A stretch of DNA of 64,000 nt from Hypericum androsaemum (GCA_963995505.1 OZ023195.1:5724109-5788108), one strand, 5' to 3'. Shown: positions 1 to 12,866, counted from the first letter of the stretch. The notes: generated from the letters alone by a model not told the origin. Made by a program: numbers and translations.

Positions 1-1550
1 TCGCTTCACGAACCAATCCACCGGGAAAAGGACGAAGAAAAAGAGAATATTGGCAGAAAGAAAGAAAAAAAAAAGTGACAGGAGATGGCGGCCAACCTGA
101 GGTCAGAGAAATAACGTGGGCCCCGCCACAGGCGAGCATGGAGACGGGTCGAGAGGGGTTGAAGTGAGGAAGGAGACGAGGAAGGTGCTCGTCCTCCAGC
201 TTGCCCGTGCCCAGCTGCCCCTCTGTTCCTGCTCCCCAACTCCATACTCGTTGTAAACTTCTTCTTTGTCCTTCTTTCCGACGCTGCTCTGCTTCTACTT
301 GGCCGCTTCTTTCGTTTTCCATAACGTCGGGTGGGCGACTCCCGTCGTAAAGTCCAACACGGATGTTCCTTCCAGGTTTTATTGTCGGTACGATGATCCG
401 ATTAATTTAATTTCGAGCCAAGCAAAATTTTTAAAAGTTATTATAGGGTGATTTTTGTTGTAAAAGTCCCGCTGATCTGACTAATACAATTTCGAACTAT
501 GTAGAACTTTTGAAAAATATCAAAATTAAATTAATAAATATTTAAAACTGTTGTGTTTTCAAAATCCAACTCCATCCATTATATATATCGCCATTTACCG
601 TTTACTTGTATGGTTTTCCATGTCTTTTTTCCTCTGAACAGTTTGGTCTCTTTGTTCTTTTGTATTTGAGAGAACTGGTTGGTCTTGGTTCTTGCAATTC
701 AGTGCAGCTAAGCAATTGGAAGGTACGGTCAGTCTTTCCACACACACAAAAAAGTACGGTCAGTCCTGAAACAAACTGATATCTTGTACTTTTGAAGTTC
801 CTTTTAGGCAAGAGATGGAAGAGGTTGACCTCTCAGAAACATAGAACAGGAGGGAATGATCAATCAGTTCGACGCCCTGTTGACCTAGTGGATCTCCATT
901 ACTAGGAAACTTGAGTTGGTCACCCGTAAATTCGGGGCACAACTCAATTCACCTTCAAATCGGACAGCGATAACAATCATCATGTTGCAGTAAGTTGCAG
1001 ATTGGGCAGCTGAAGTGTTTGACAGACACCAGCAACTTCGCAACTGTCAATGCTGAAGCTTATCTCTACGAATGAGAGATTGTGCATCCTGCTGTCAAGA
1101 GATCATGACAAAATAAGAACAGAGAATATCTCATCAACGACCAGGCTCATCGAAGAGTTTTTTCTGCACAGAGGAACATGGATCTGCATCAAACCAAAGC
1201 AAGCTTAAACTCGACTCTCTTGGTTCAACTCATATGAAAGGGGCTTGCAAGAACATGAATCTCACCTTAGTCGGAGATTCAGCCATTCGCCGCCAAGAGG
1301 AATTGCAGCCCCGGTTTTTTCAGCTTGAGCCAGTAAACTAAAACCCCAAATTCTCCTTGCACCAAACAGTAGAGAGACACAACATACATTCACAGGGAAA
1401 ACTAGAATACGGTACAGGCACCAGCTTAAATTGCACACTACTCCATATAATCCATTAGTTACTTGCAAGTCCGGTTGACTAATAATTGATACAAGCAATG
1501 ACAAACAAAAGGCACACACCTACATAGGACTCCCATCTGAGAATGAAAAC
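1..1550. other. Left flank; no supported gene
   Basis: No coding exon could be supported here. The part nearest 1551 probably includes the 3' UTR of the minus-strand RRM gene. An open frame at 6-245 on the minus strand is low in complexity and resembles no family I know. It could be 5' leader sequence of a gene lying left of the window. Two similar AT-rich stretches near 395-440 and 470-515 look like an imperfect duplication. Confidence 0.4.
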
Positions 1551-2296
1551 CTAAAGGATATCGTCATATGCAACAATCTCCCTTGCCTTGAAAGGCGCAT
1601 CTAAAACCGAAGAAACATGGCCGCTAACACTGCTACTGCCGTTATCGTCGGTGGAGCTTCCATCGACAATGTCACCAACCCTCGAGATCACAATGCCGGA
1701 CGCGAGCTTATAACTACCTCTGCCCCGACGGCTTAGAGGTAATTCGCCCCGCAAAAGCTTGGAAGACGAAGGAGGAGGGCGCGCATTGTCCCTCTTACCA
1801 CTGCCAACCACCCCTTCCCGCCATTTCGCCAGCGTATCCGTCGCCCATAAAACCTGCAGCTGTTTCCCGCCAAAAAAACATAAACAAATAACCTAACCAA
1901 CCAGAACCAAAAGAAAAACTAAATCTTCCCCTGAATTAGGGTTTCCAGAGGTCAGAGAGTTACTCTCTTGGAATCGATCGAGATCCCGAACGAGGATTCG
2001 AGGGAGGCCGCAACCGCGGCGTCTCCGGAGTCCCTGGTCCGGAAGCTGACGTAGCCTACGCCGTCGCCGTCGATGCGGATGCGGGAGATGGGACCGTAGA
2101 TCTCGAACCGGGACTTGAGGTCGAGGACGGAGCACCCGGCGGGGAGTCCAGTGACAAGCAACGCCGGAGGGGGAGGCAGCTTGGCGACTGGCTCGTCTTC
2201 GGACGGCCGGGGCGGCGGCGGCCGGCGGCGCTTCGGGATGGGAGGCCGGTCTTGGTGGGAGGAGGACATGTAGTGCCTCTCTCTCTTCCGGCCCAT
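1551..2296 (-). CDS. RRM-domain protein, At1g27050-like
   Basis: Two-exon gene: exon 1 is 2296-1964 and exon 2 is 1859-1551, 213 aa. The donor follows AAGAGA and the acceptor is ACAG before CTGCAG. The junction is phase 0 and gives ...SIDSKRLQVLWATDTLAKW. The N-terminus (residues 1-35) is basic and proline-rich. A single RNA recognition motif follows at about residues 43-120: the RNP2-like strand is LLVTGLPAG and the RNP1-like strand is GVGYVSFRT. The C-terminal 85 residues are rich in Ser, Asp and Gly and look disordered. Binding of RNA is inferred from the fold only; the target is unknown. It resembles the Arabidopsis protein annotated as uncharacterized At1g27050. An acceptor 6 bp further in (after CTGCAG) would also keep frame and remove two residues. 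Confidence 0.85.
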
Positions 2297-3430
2297 CCTT
2301 AGCCTCTTTCGAATTAAAAAGAAAATAATAATAAAATTGGGGTTTTCGGAGCTAGGAACTGGGGCGGTTAGGGTTTCTTTTTAGGATTTTATCGCGGGAA
2401 AGAGTGGGTACTTGCCTACTTGGGTTCCCTTCTTCCGGGCACACCAGTGGAGCGTGTCGTTTTTATTTTTTTTTTGAAATTTAATCCAATACTTAATTGA
2501 GGGACAAATTTACAGTTTCACCAATTTTGATGTTCCCACTTTTGATTTGGAGGTGGCCCTTTTTAAGAGATAATTATTTGGCGATACCACAGCATTTGAT
2601 TTGGATATCTTCATTAAAGTTCCTCCAAATACCCAGATTTTAATTAGACTAATTAATTTTAATTTGAGTTGGATAAAATAATAAAAATTGAAATTTTTTT
2701 TCACTAACATGGGTTACAGATGTTGCATTTACAATCGTGTAAATTGCGATTTTGTTGATGCGGATTAATAAAAAATTAAGTGATTAGTCCAATTTGTTTA
2801 AAATAAAATCTCGAATTATGCTACTGGAAGCTGAGTTGATGTTTCTGAACTATCAAAAAAAGAGTGGAATACTTTGCTACCAGTATAAATTTTAATTCCT
2901 TCTTAAAAAAGTAAAAATCTTAATTATAATTAAGTTATTGTGCCGTAAATACATAGTGAAATATGAAAATTTAAGAAAATAAACGCCTTCTCTCGATTTT
3001 GGGCAGACTTAATTAAACGGTTAATGTATTAATAATGTAGAAAAAAAGACTCCACAAATAATCTTCTCCAGGACTTTGGCAAGTCCTCCCACTTTGTTTG
3101 CTAGTAATGCCGCCCCCCTAATTCCCATAAATTCGTTTACCAATATTAATATACCCACCCCTTCAAAAAACAAATTCTCAATATACTCGCCGATCTATTT
3201 CAATATTCTTGTTTATCAAGTCTAAAATGAAAATATTGTTATTGTTTGACAAGAATATAGCTAAAGTTTCAAGAAAAATTTGGTAGTTTTTTTTTTAATT
3301 TTTTAGAGGGAGAGGAAGAAAAAGAAAATAGAAAAAGACATTCTCCTCCCTTTGTACTCTCCACTCTCACTCCCGAAACCCCCAACCAGAAGAAACTCCT
3401 CCCGTCACCGCCACTACCTATAAGAAAAAA
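2297..3430. promoter_or_regulatory. Divergent intergenic region between RRM gene and export protein
   Basis: This AT-rich stretch of 1.1 kb separates two head-to-head genes, so it should hold both promoters. A pyrimidine-rich stretch at about 3340-3420 precedes the plus-strand start codon and is typical of a plant 5' leader. I see no transposon ends and no further gene. Confidence 0.45.
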
Positions 3431-4856
3431 ATGGCCGCCTCCGCCATTTCACTCTCCCTCTCTTTCCCCAATTACCATCTCAAAACCCTAAACCCTCTCC
3501 CCTCCCGTCTCCACCCCACCACCGTCCCTCCCCTCCTCCGCCCCACCCACCGCCGCCGCCTCCTCAACCCCCGCCCCCGCGCGGCGCCGATAGTCCGGGC
3601 CCGCCTCGATGACGTGGAGGACTTGGTCACGGACCCCCGCCCCGCCGCGGATCTTGGGAACTCCCTTTTGTGGGCCGTCCTGTGGGCATCCGTCTCCGTT
3701 TTCGCGTTCGCTTTCGCTGGCGGCGGGGGCGCGAGGGCGGCGGATTCGTCGATAAAGGCGTCCGGGTTCGGGGTGAGGATAGCGGGCGCTCTGCGCGGGT
3801 CGGGTTGGCCCGACGCGGCGGTGGTGTTCGCGCTCGCGACGCTCCCGGTGATCGAGCTACGTGGGGCTATCCCGGTCGGGTACTGGATGCGGCTCGACCC
3901 TGTGCTGCTCACCGTCTTGTCCGTAATCGGGTTAGTGGGTTTTCGGTTTTGGGTAGAATAAGAAAATTCTAATTTTGGGACGAGTTATTGTTGCCATATG
4001 AAGATATTATTTTGAGATTTTCGATTTGGTTAGTTAAATAAATAAATAGTTAATTTATTTCGTTGACGAAATTTAATTCTACATCGTGACAATGGTAAAT
4101 TGCGCAAAATAAATAGTTTTGCAATAAGTTATATCGGAAAACCAAGTAAATATCAGACATTATTTACAAATAAATTAGAAAAATATACATACTTTTTGGA
4201 AAAAAACTTATTTATAAACGATTTCTTAAGTAGATATTAAATATATAATTTTCATTGTTTACAAGCTAGTCAACCAGCGAGTACTTGTACAATAGATGAA
4301 AGAAAGAGTTATTTCATCATAATCAAAAGGTCTCGAGATCGTGCTATTGAAAACACGATAGTGTTAATTACTCGTTGGGTGAGATGATACGATCCTTTCG
4401 TTGATGAACCAAATAAAGAACATCACTTTCTCTGCATGCCTCAACTGCAGGAACATGGTTCCGGTGCCTTTGATTATCCTATACTCGAAGAAGCTCGCTT
4501 CTTTTCTCGCCGGGAAGAATCAGGCAGCCTCCCAACTCCTTGACGTGTTATTTCAGAGGGCTAAAGAGAAAGCTGGTCCTGTGGAGGAGTTTCAATGGCT
4601 CGGTCTGATGCTATTTGTGGCTGTGCCTTTCCCTGGAACCGGGGCATGGACTGGAGCCATTATAGCTTCCGTCCTCGACATGCCATTTTGGCCGGCTGTC
4701 TCTGCCAACTTCTTCGGTGTTGTGTTGGCCGGACTCCTGGTAAATTTGCTGGTGAACCTTGGTCTTAAGTACGCCATTGTTACCGGTGTGATCCTGTTTC
4801 TAGTGTCTACTTTTATGTGGAGCATCCTCCGGAACATTAGGAAGTCACTGAGTTGA
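3431..4856 (+). CDS. Plastid small multi-drug export family membrane protein
   Basis: Two exons, 3431-3930 and 4451-4856, 301 aa. The donor is ATCGG|GTTAGT and the acceptor CTGCAG|GAACATGG; joining them gives ...SVIGNMVPVPL. The first 60 or so residues are rich in Ser, Pro and Arg with few acids, as in a chloroplast transit peptide. The mature part is strongly hydrophobic with about five membrane segments. It contains ELRGAIPVG and, later, PFPGTGAWTGA, the paired motifs of the putative small multi-drug export family (Pfam PF06695, COG2426). Arabidopsis At2g02590 is the likely counterpart. The substrate is not known; the family name comes from weak similarity to exporters. Exon 1 is GC-rich and exon 2 much less so, a common 5' gradient. 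Confidence 0.82.
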
Positions 4857-6006
4857 TCAAACTGATCTTCCACGGATTCGGATGCATCTCTTCCATAGAA
4901 GTGAGGTGCCATTCGACAGTTAGTCCCGTCCCGTCGGCCGGACTGGTTAGTCCCGTCGGTTTGGACTTGCTACCGGAACTGAGCTCTATCAATACGAAGC
5001 TTTTATGTATATCCTTCAAGCAGTTTCCAACTTGGTTTTTCTCAATCACTGATGAAACTGTACGAAGCAGAGTCATGTTCTTAGATGCAAGGACTCTTGG
5101 CTTTAGTTTTTGTTATAGAAGAGCTGCTATATGTCATTTTTTTGTGGAGTCATCAAGTCTGTCAATTACTGGAAGGCAGAACTCTCTCTACTTGGTTCTA
5201 ATGCAAAGTCCACCTATATGCCTTCAAATTTCAAGTTGGATATAGAGATTCTAACATCTTCCTTGTCAAAATTCAAACTTCGGTCACCAATGAATGATCC
5301 TCAAATAATTGCATCAGGAACCTATGTAAATATATAACAACTAAAGGCATTACATGCATAGAGTTATGTAGAAGTCCTCGTCTTCCAAGTATTCTCCTGA
5401 TTGCACCAAGTGCGTCCTTATCGTCCCCTGTAGCATTGTTATCAACAATCTTATGAATCGAATTCTATTCCTATTTTGATTTCGTTGATAACTTTGCAAG
5501 AATCCAAAGTATCTTCCTCTCAAAAAGTGCTCCTCATGGGCCCATTCTCTATATGGCTCGCTACCTGGCTGCATTTTTTTATAAGTAGACAGGCCCATCT
5601 CTACTTTTGACTTGATGAGGCCCATATGATATCCTCTCTTCTGGCCCAAGAAAACAGCTTGTGCTTTGACCTTGTCCCTCCTATCCCAACAATCTTAAAC
5701 TTTTATTGATTTCACTATTGGTAAATTATGGTTTGGCTTTTTATATATAGTGGTGACTAAATCGGAAGTGCAGCAACTTTATTTGACTCACTGTCCTATT
5801 TCGGTTGAGTTTAATCACTGAGATTTAACTTGCGTTTACAAGTCTCCTCATTCTTACGACATTTATGATGCCTGACAAAATCATTTCAATTTATGGATTA
5901 TAATTTAGATCGATAGGATTGGGGAATCTCAATGGAAATGGATAGAACAAGACAAAGTAGTACATAGTAAATGTTTACGTTGACCCAAAAACAAAGAATA
6001 AAGAAA
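4857..6006. other. Intergenic, with a cluster of GGCCCA motifs
   Basis: 3' flank of the export-protein gene. Four GGCCCA/TGGGCC-type motifs lie at about 5536-5645, the arrangement of site II elements in housekeeping promoters. No gene is recognisable next to them. A minus-strand frame at 5350-5649 has no known domain. Confidence 0.35.
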
Positions 6007-6792
6007 AAAATAATTACTCTCAGACCCTGATATTTGGCATATTCGGCTCACCCATGTCTTTCGACAATCGATTAAAATTTTTTTTAGTTTGGAAAAATTA
6101 TAATCTGGGATCCCATGTCACCAACTATATTTTCATGTAAAATGACCAATATACCCTTACAAAAATCAATTAAAAAAAACATCTCCACATGAAACTGACG
6201 ACGACGATGAGCTCCAATATTTCATTACGGCCGCCGGCTTGCTTCGTTGTGGCATCGTTCTTTGTTTCCAATTGATTTGGGTTTTTGCTTCGTCTTCCCG
6301 TTTGCTTCAACGAAAAAAATGATCCTTGAATAGGAGTTGTGGAGGCTGGGTCCGGGTTTTTGCTTCGTCTTCCCGATTAGGGGTTCTGGGTTTTTGCTTC
6401 GTTTTCCCGATTAGGGATTCTCGGTTCTTTGTTTCCATTTGAATTGGGTTTTCCAATTGAACCGATCCTTGAACAGGAGCGGTGGAGGTTGGGTCCGTCG
6501 GGAGCTCCTCTTCTTCATCTGTGAAAACAACGATGACGAGGACAAGGTCCTCCTCGCCATGGCCGACGAGGGGCTGTCGGGGCAATGTCGTTGGCGGTGG
6601 GAGAGAAGAACAGGGAAGAATAGCTCGCCGGCGTGAGGACGATGACAACTTAGGGCTATAATGATCATTTTAATAATAAAATAATAATATTTTAATTAGA
6701 TAATAAAATTAAATTTTAAAAATTTTTTAATCAATTATCCAAAGGGAATGAGAGACTAATATCAAACATAGAATTCTGATAATAATTATCCC
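6007..6792. mobile_element. Non-autonomous MULE-like element
   Basis: The left end AAAATAATTACTCTCAG mirrors the right end, which on the other strand reads GGGATAATTATTATCAG. The inverted similarity continues for about 100 bp, including the family's (A/T)ATCGATTAAAA-type block. The flanks carry near-identical 9-mers, ataaagaaa at 5998-6006 and ataaataaa at 6793-6801 (8 of 9 match), although both are low in complexity. The inside has GC-rich patches and a repeated GGGTTTTTGCTTCG motif at about 6277-6405. It has no transposase. The short frames inside are not convincing genes. Confidence 0.65.
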
Positions 6793-8190
6793 ATAAATAA
6801 ATGCTAGCGTAAGTGGAAACGGCCTTTTGAATTTTGATTATGATGGGCCAACTTAGATTTGACTTGTCTATTATACGCATGTCATCCCACTAGCTACCCT
6901 TTTTTATGGCAGTAGCTATTTATCTACATTTTATTGTGGGAATTCCATTTATTATGACATGGAAGACTTCCATTTATTAGCATTTGTCGTATACTATGTC
7001 ATTGTTATCCAACTTCGTCAATAATTAAATTATCTTGTGGAAGAATCCGAATCATTCTATATAATAAGCTTCTTCCTAGTTTCATAAAAAAAACACTTTC
7101 CAAGTGAAAAATTGTCAATGGAAAAAAAAATTGAACGAGTGATTTGAAATGTTTTCAATTTTTAAAATTTTTGGTTACCTAACATCAACTAGACAAACTG
7201 ATATAGACTCAACTCAGTGGATCTTTGAATGTTATTAAAGTGCTCTTCCAGCTTGTTGTGTTTACAATGTTCGAACATGAAATTTTTTATTAAGTTAAAA
7301 TAATTAACCGACTTTGTGAAATTAGGCCCAAGAAACTCGGCTCGCCAAGAAGGACCGAGATCGGCGGGGCCCAATAAAGCGACCCAACAAATGCCCACAA
7401 TGGGCCCAAGCAATGTTTAGACGCCTTCTTATTGGGCCCACTCATCATCTACGTAATTAGTCCCATCCCAGTCGCATTCTTATCTTGAACTGAAACGAAA
7501 ACCACCCTCCTGGCCTAGGCGAAGTAGAAAGGAAGAAACCGACAATTCGACGGTGGGTCCCGAGCCCGGTTTTTAATGACCGCCATGGATCAGCCGATAT
7601 GGTTCCTGTCCTAAAGGGGCCCACGTCGGATCAGTGACATCTCTTGTTCTTTGAAAAAAAAGTGAGATACCTAGTGGTGGAAATTGGTTTAACTCAATTT
7701 TATTTACTTAAAAATAATTTTTGGCATTTAGATTTTACGAATATAAAGTATCACTTTAAGGGAATTGTCTTCTAAATAGAATTTAGCATTTTGAATTCTT
7801 TTTTCTTGTTATAAATTTAGATAATCAGAGTCGAGCATATTCTATTTTAGGAGTGATTTTTTTTACTTTTGTAATACTTAAGTTCAATACGCAGAATATA
7901 AAAATGGAAATTCACACAAAATAACTCGTGGGGGTTACGTGTCGGTCCTGGCGTGGGGGATCCCGTTGTTCTTTGATCTCGTACGGGACACGTGGCTTAT
8001 TGAGTTTTGTCTATATATCACAATGAAAATTGTAGGTAGGAGGGAGGGAGGGAGGACCCTCAAAAAAATTGGTACTCCAAAGCCGAGGCCTTTTTTGAGT
8101 CCTAACACTAGGAAGGAGGATACTTTTTTTTTGAGAATGAGGAAGGAGGATACTTAGTCGGGCTTTTTTTTCCTTCCATTTTTTCCATTT
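6793..8190. other. Intergenic, with second GGGCCCA cluster
   Basis: Nothing coding is supported. A group of GGGCCCA/GGCCCA motifs lies at about 7325-7440. Further right are a GGGA-type short repeat near 8040-8055 and AT-rich DNA. Confidence 0.35.
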
Positions 8191-9207
8191 TGCCTAATAA
8201 TAATAGGGGTCTCCCATCTAGTCATAATTAAGAGTAGGGTCTCTTTATTTCAAAAATTATTTTGCCGCTCTTTGGTTAAACGTTAGTCACGAGTTTTCGG
8301 CTGACGTCATTAATCAATTTATTATAAAAAGATGCTTATACCCCTGAGGTCGTCTTCTCCGATCCATCCCCTCCATCTCCGACAACCAACCCATCTTCTG
8401 ACATCGTCTTCCTCGAAAACAGATCTAGATGATGATTGCGAGCCGACAATGGTTGTCTTCTCCGATGCGAGCAGCCACGAAACCCTTCTCGTCTTTCATG
8501 TCACAGAAGAGCATGTGGTTGTTAGGTTTCTGGGTTCACCCGTCAGAAAGGGAGCCTGTTGTGTTTTCTCGGATTCTTGGTTCACTCGTCGATGATCGAG
8601 GCCCGCTCTGGTCATCTTCTTTCCATTGTTACCGGTGTCGGAGAGAAGGGGGTGAGAAAGGGAGGGGAGAGAAATTTTATTGTTTTTTATTTTTTAGTAA
8701 GGATATATAAGTTATTTTCTAAAAAATTGAATGATGATGTTAGCGAGGGACTCCAGACCAACATTTAACCAAAGAGCAGGGACGACAAAATAATGTTGGA
8801 AAACTACAGTTTACCTACCTGTGGTTTCACCGATATCACTTCTAGGCCTTATGGTTTCAAATTGGTAATTTAGTCCCTGTGCTTTCTAAACTTTTGCAGT
8901 ATATGGTCCACTCCGATGATGGGGATAAAACTTCCACCTTACTTGCCACGTATGCCAAAATATTATAGTTTTACTGTCCACGTAGAGTGGTGACTGTGTA
9001 AGTTGTTTGACTCGAACTTACTCTGAATGACGTCATTTTATAAGCAAATTACAAAATCAGTCCCAATTATTATTTATATTATTTCAAAAGACTCCCACCT
9101 TCAACAACAACCTTCAACCTTCCATCTCCAACCTCATCCCTAACCTCCATCTCCTTCCTTCCCTTCCCATCCCAAAAATCAAAAAAAGAACTTCCCACCT
9201 TCGACTC

Positions 9208-9240
<33 letters not shown>

Positions 9241-10149
9241 GAAGAATTTAGTGGAGGGAGATAATGAACCCGCCGTCTGACGACATCTCTAAATGACGGC
9301 CATCTGGGCGTCGTCGCTGTTGCAGGGGTCGGGGAGGGAGATCATGAACCCGTTGTCCGACGGCATCTCTAACGCTAGTGACCACCTCCTCGTCTCCTCC
9401 TCGTCCTTGATTGTTGTTTCTACGACAACTCCTCTGGCTTCAGTGCTGACCTAGTATTTTTCCCCTTAATCTACATAGAAAATTGTTTCTAGAGAAAATT
9501 GGAAATAAAACCTCTGATAAAATGAAGACATGGAAATAAAATAAAAAAAAGACAGAGCATTAGCAAAAAGGAAAGGTGAAACTACAATTAACTGTTCCTA
9601 TGAAACCTAAACTTGTCTTGGCCGTGTTTCTGTTGATCTCCACCACCTCCCTAGCAGCTGGGTACACGAGACCTCCGCCCCACAGGACCTTAAACTTCCC
9701 ATTGAGTTCATTTGGGTTTTGGGTGAGCTAGTATTTTAGGAGAGGAGGTTGGAGGTGGTGGAGGAGAGGAGGAGGAGAGATAGGATGAAGGAGAGGAGGA
9801 AGACGAAGAAGAGGAGAGATATGGCTTTTGAAATAATATAATGAATAGTTAGTACTAATTTGGTAATTATACACTCTAAAATATGTCAAACAACTTACCC
9901 CGTCACCACGCCATGTTGACAAAAAAGCTATATACGTGGCTAGCCAGATGAAACTTCTATCTCCGTTGTCCGGAGTTGACCGTATACTGCAAAAGATTGG
10001 TAAACACATAGACTAAATTACCAATTTGAAACCACATAGCCTAAAAGTGATATTTGTGAAACCACATGCAAGTAAATTAGAGTTTTCCCAAAGCAGGGAC
10101 CATATCCACAATTATGACATAGACCAGGGGTCTGAGAATAATTTTTTCA
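8191..10149. mobile_element. MULE-like element (host of a nested MULE)
   Basis: The left terminal region is about 8191-8320. The right one is split into 8720-8796 and 10090-10149 by a second element. Read inverted, the two share GTCATAATT, GCTCTTTGGTTAAA and the family core near GACGTCATTAATCAA. The interior (about 8330-8700) has small GC-richer frames without a recognisable domain. The exact ends are eroded and I could not identify a target duplication. Confidence 0.55.
8797..10089. mobile_element. Nested MULE-like element with about 120-bp TIRs
   Basis: The terminal inverted repeats are clear. The left end reads GGAAAACTACAGTTTACC and the right end, inverted, reads GGGAAAACTCTAATTTACT. Both continue through GTGGTTTCAC, TTTCAAATTGGTAATTTAGT and CTTTTGCAGTATA. 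It sits inside the right terminal repeat of the 8191-10149 element. The interior holds a CT microsatellite (about 9207-9234) and a 40-bp direct repeat (about 9255-9294 and 9335-9374). No transposase is present and no clean target duplication was found. Confidence 0.7.
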
Positions 10150-11541
10150 TAATATTAAGATCTTAACCGGGAAGAGGAGGAGGCACTTTTAATGTATTTA
10201 ACATGCTCTTGTTGTTTACTTATGTTTCTATGATTTTTTGAACTTTTCGGATACAAAGTCAAGTTCTCTTGGATTTTTTCCGAAGAAGTAAATTTTTGTT
10301 GATAATATATAGCAAAAGAACAACTCACAATATTGCAGTTATCGATTTCTTCAAAATTATACTAAGTCTATAGCACCACAAGTACAAGTTCTTTTTTCGG
10401 TACATATAATAGTTACGTATTGACCCCGTGATCTTAGGATTTCTATTGCAATTGGTCCGAAAGAGCAATTGTCGAACGGATCACCAAGACTATCATCATT
10501 ATACATCCAAGTACACCAAAGCATTAAAGTCGTAAGAACCGGACACCCGAACTTCGCTCCAAGGCCAACGATCATGAGAGCCGGACACCAAATTCTGTGC
10601 AAGACTGCACATCGCCTCTGATTTTATTAGAATAACTATATATTTTACATTCATAAAAGTTGATCACAAAGTTTCTTAGATTAATGAAATATTTCTTAGT
10701 TATATTTTTATATTTTGGCGGTGTTTATTGTGTGTGTTATTATTGTTGATGTTTGCGACATTCCTGTATTTCTTGAGGCGATCAAAAGTTAATGTGAAAC
10801 TGTTTCTCAAAAAAAAAAGAGTTAATGTGAAACTTTGGGTTAAGTTACCGGAATTAACTATTGACTAATTTCTTGCGTCCTCTTTGCTTCTTTAGAATAT
10901 ACGAAGCCCTAACCTATTTTTCAAAATTATGCATACATATTATCTGATCAATTTATTTATGTTAAATTTAATTATGGATTTTTATTAGTTATAAATTTAA
11001 AATTTGAAACAAAAAGGTCAAAGAATCAGAGAACCGATTACGCATGCGAATTTGGACTTTTTCAACGCTTGGTCTGTTCCAGTCGTTGACTATGATCTAG
11101 CTGGCGAAAAGGGAAAAAAATGTTAAAATCGATATCGAAGTTCAATTTTACAATTTTCACTTGTCACGATTTATTTTTAAAAAATTATAGATTTTACCAC
11201 GTATTAGTAAACTGTAGATAATTAAATTTTCAATTCGGTCAGGCTGACAAAAAGAGTGAGATCGCATGAATTTATTACCTGTAGAACTGGTTACCTAACC
11301 TCGTTGACCTCTCAGCCCATTGTATTGCTTCCTACAATTTACTTGTAATTCCAATTTTTGTTAGTGTAAAATGTACATCCTCAAGGAAAAAAGATATAAT
11401 CAACCATCCCATCACTTGGGGAACCATATGCTACATTTAGAGAAGATGGTAATTGAAATTTAACCCATTGCAGAAAAAAATTAAGACTTAGAACTCGACT
11501 TTAAGATAATGAATATTTAAATTTTATCAATGTGCGATGAG
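10150..11541. other. Intergenic, AT-rich
   Basis: I see no gene, transposon end or RNA gene here. A minus-strand frame at 10357-10602 matches nothing I recognise. Confidence 0.4.
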
Positions 11542-12318
11542 TAGGGATGAGCAAAAAATCCGATATTCGATATCCGAAATTTTTTTCGGATTCGGATTCG
11601 AATAATTTTTTGTTCGGATTCGGATTATCCGAAAATTTTATTTCGTATTCGAATTCGGATAGAAAAAATATAAATTCGAATTATCCGAATATCCGAATTT
11701 TTTTAAACCCATATACTTAGCTTTTCTGGGTTGGACCTACTATATGAAACTAAATTAGTAAGTTTAAGGCCCTCAAAACAAATTACCCAACGACCTACCT
11801 CATCCTCTTCCTCTTCTCCAAATCGCTGAAAAGAATTGAAACCCTATCATATTTTAAGCAGCCCCTTTTCGTGCAAGCCGACGTCTCCTGAGTTCCTTCT
11901 CCGATCACCTATTAGATTGAGCTGTGTTATTTTCCATTTGTTCGTGGAGTTTCTCGTAAAGGTGAGAGCTATGATTATGGGTAGGGAGTTAGGCGTTAGT
12001 GGTGGGTCTTAATTGCTTGCTGGGTGTTATCATGTGTGGTTGGAAGCTCTCGACAATTTCCATATATTTGTTACTTTGCTTTGCATTGTTGATGTTTGTG
12101 TTCTGTTAGAGATATTTGTGAGGTTTTTGTTTGAGTTTTTTAAATCAAAATTTAGTTTATTTTCTAAAAATTTGGATAATTCGGATTATCCGAATCCGTA
12201 CCCGAAATAATTTTGGATTTTAAATTTTGGATAATTTACTATTTGGATTCAGATTCGGATCGAGAAAAAATAATTTTAGATATTTCGGATAATAGAAAAT
12301 TTGGATAATTCGGATATC
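11542..12318. mobile_element. hAT-like relic with TCGGAT/ATCCGA subterminal repeats
   Basis: The stretch starts with TAGGGATGAGCAAAAAATCC, a terminus typical of plant hAT elements, followed by dense TCGGAT and ATCCGA motifs to about 11700. The same motifs return inverted at about 12170-12318. In between lies leader-like sequence with a splice-donor-like CGTAAAGGTGAGAGC near 11957. The right terminus does not mirror the left, so the element is probably truncated there. No transposase frame is intact. Confidence 0.5.
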
Positions 12319-12720
12319 ATATTAAAATTTTCATATTTAAGATAATGAGTCTACCCTTCCAGTATTGTAATAGTCACTTTATTGAAAAGCGAAAAATTCA
12401 ACAACAATTATTTGATTCAAAATACGTTGAAAAAATGGTATCAAAGTAATTCAACCTTCACCGACCTTGTGAGGTATTGTTACTACTAAAATACCCATTG
12501 ATATTCACGATCAATGCAAAATCAATGGAATCGATGTCACATCATCTACGGGATTTCTTTTATAAACAATCTTTTAATTATCTGTAAGATGATTATTAAA
12601 TGGAGAAACAATCTTTTAAACAATCGTTTCGTATATTCCGTGCTCGTCTCTTATATTCTGGTAATCGATTAAAAACTCCCCGAAGTTTAGTTTTAATATA
12701 TTCTCGAGCCCCTCGCTCAC

Positions 12721-12866
12721 GTCATCAATCATATTATTATTTTTTATTATAAAAAATTATTATACCCTTGCTCTGGTCAACAAAAAGCTCTAGTCATCAA
12801 TCATATTATTATTTTTTATTATAAAAAGATTATTATACCCTTGCTCCGGTCAACAAAAAAGCTCTG
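12721..12866. repeat. Tandem duplication, about 72 bp x 2
   Basis: Two head-to-tail copies start at 12721 and 12793. Each begins GTCATCAATCATATTATTAT and runs through TTATACCCTTGCTC to the GGTCAACAAAAA block. They lie in the subterminal region of the outer MULE; related MULEs have this block once. Confidence 0.85.

Noticed and set aside
6..451. Short open frames on both strands at the left edge
   Set aside because: Low complexity and no domain; could only be leader sequence of a gene outside the window.
3472..3972. Antisense and out-of-frame open frames over the export-protein exon
   Set aside because: Shadows of a GC-rich exon; the spliced plus-strand frame explains the region.
5350..5649. 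Minus-strand frame of 99 codons
   Set aside because: No domain, no splice partner, and it overlaps promoter-like GGCCCA motifs.
11501..12356. 13-bp direct repeat TTTAAGATAATGA flanking the hAT-like relic
   Set aside because: It does not abut the element ends and has the wrong length for a hAT duplication; probably chance in AT-rich DNA.
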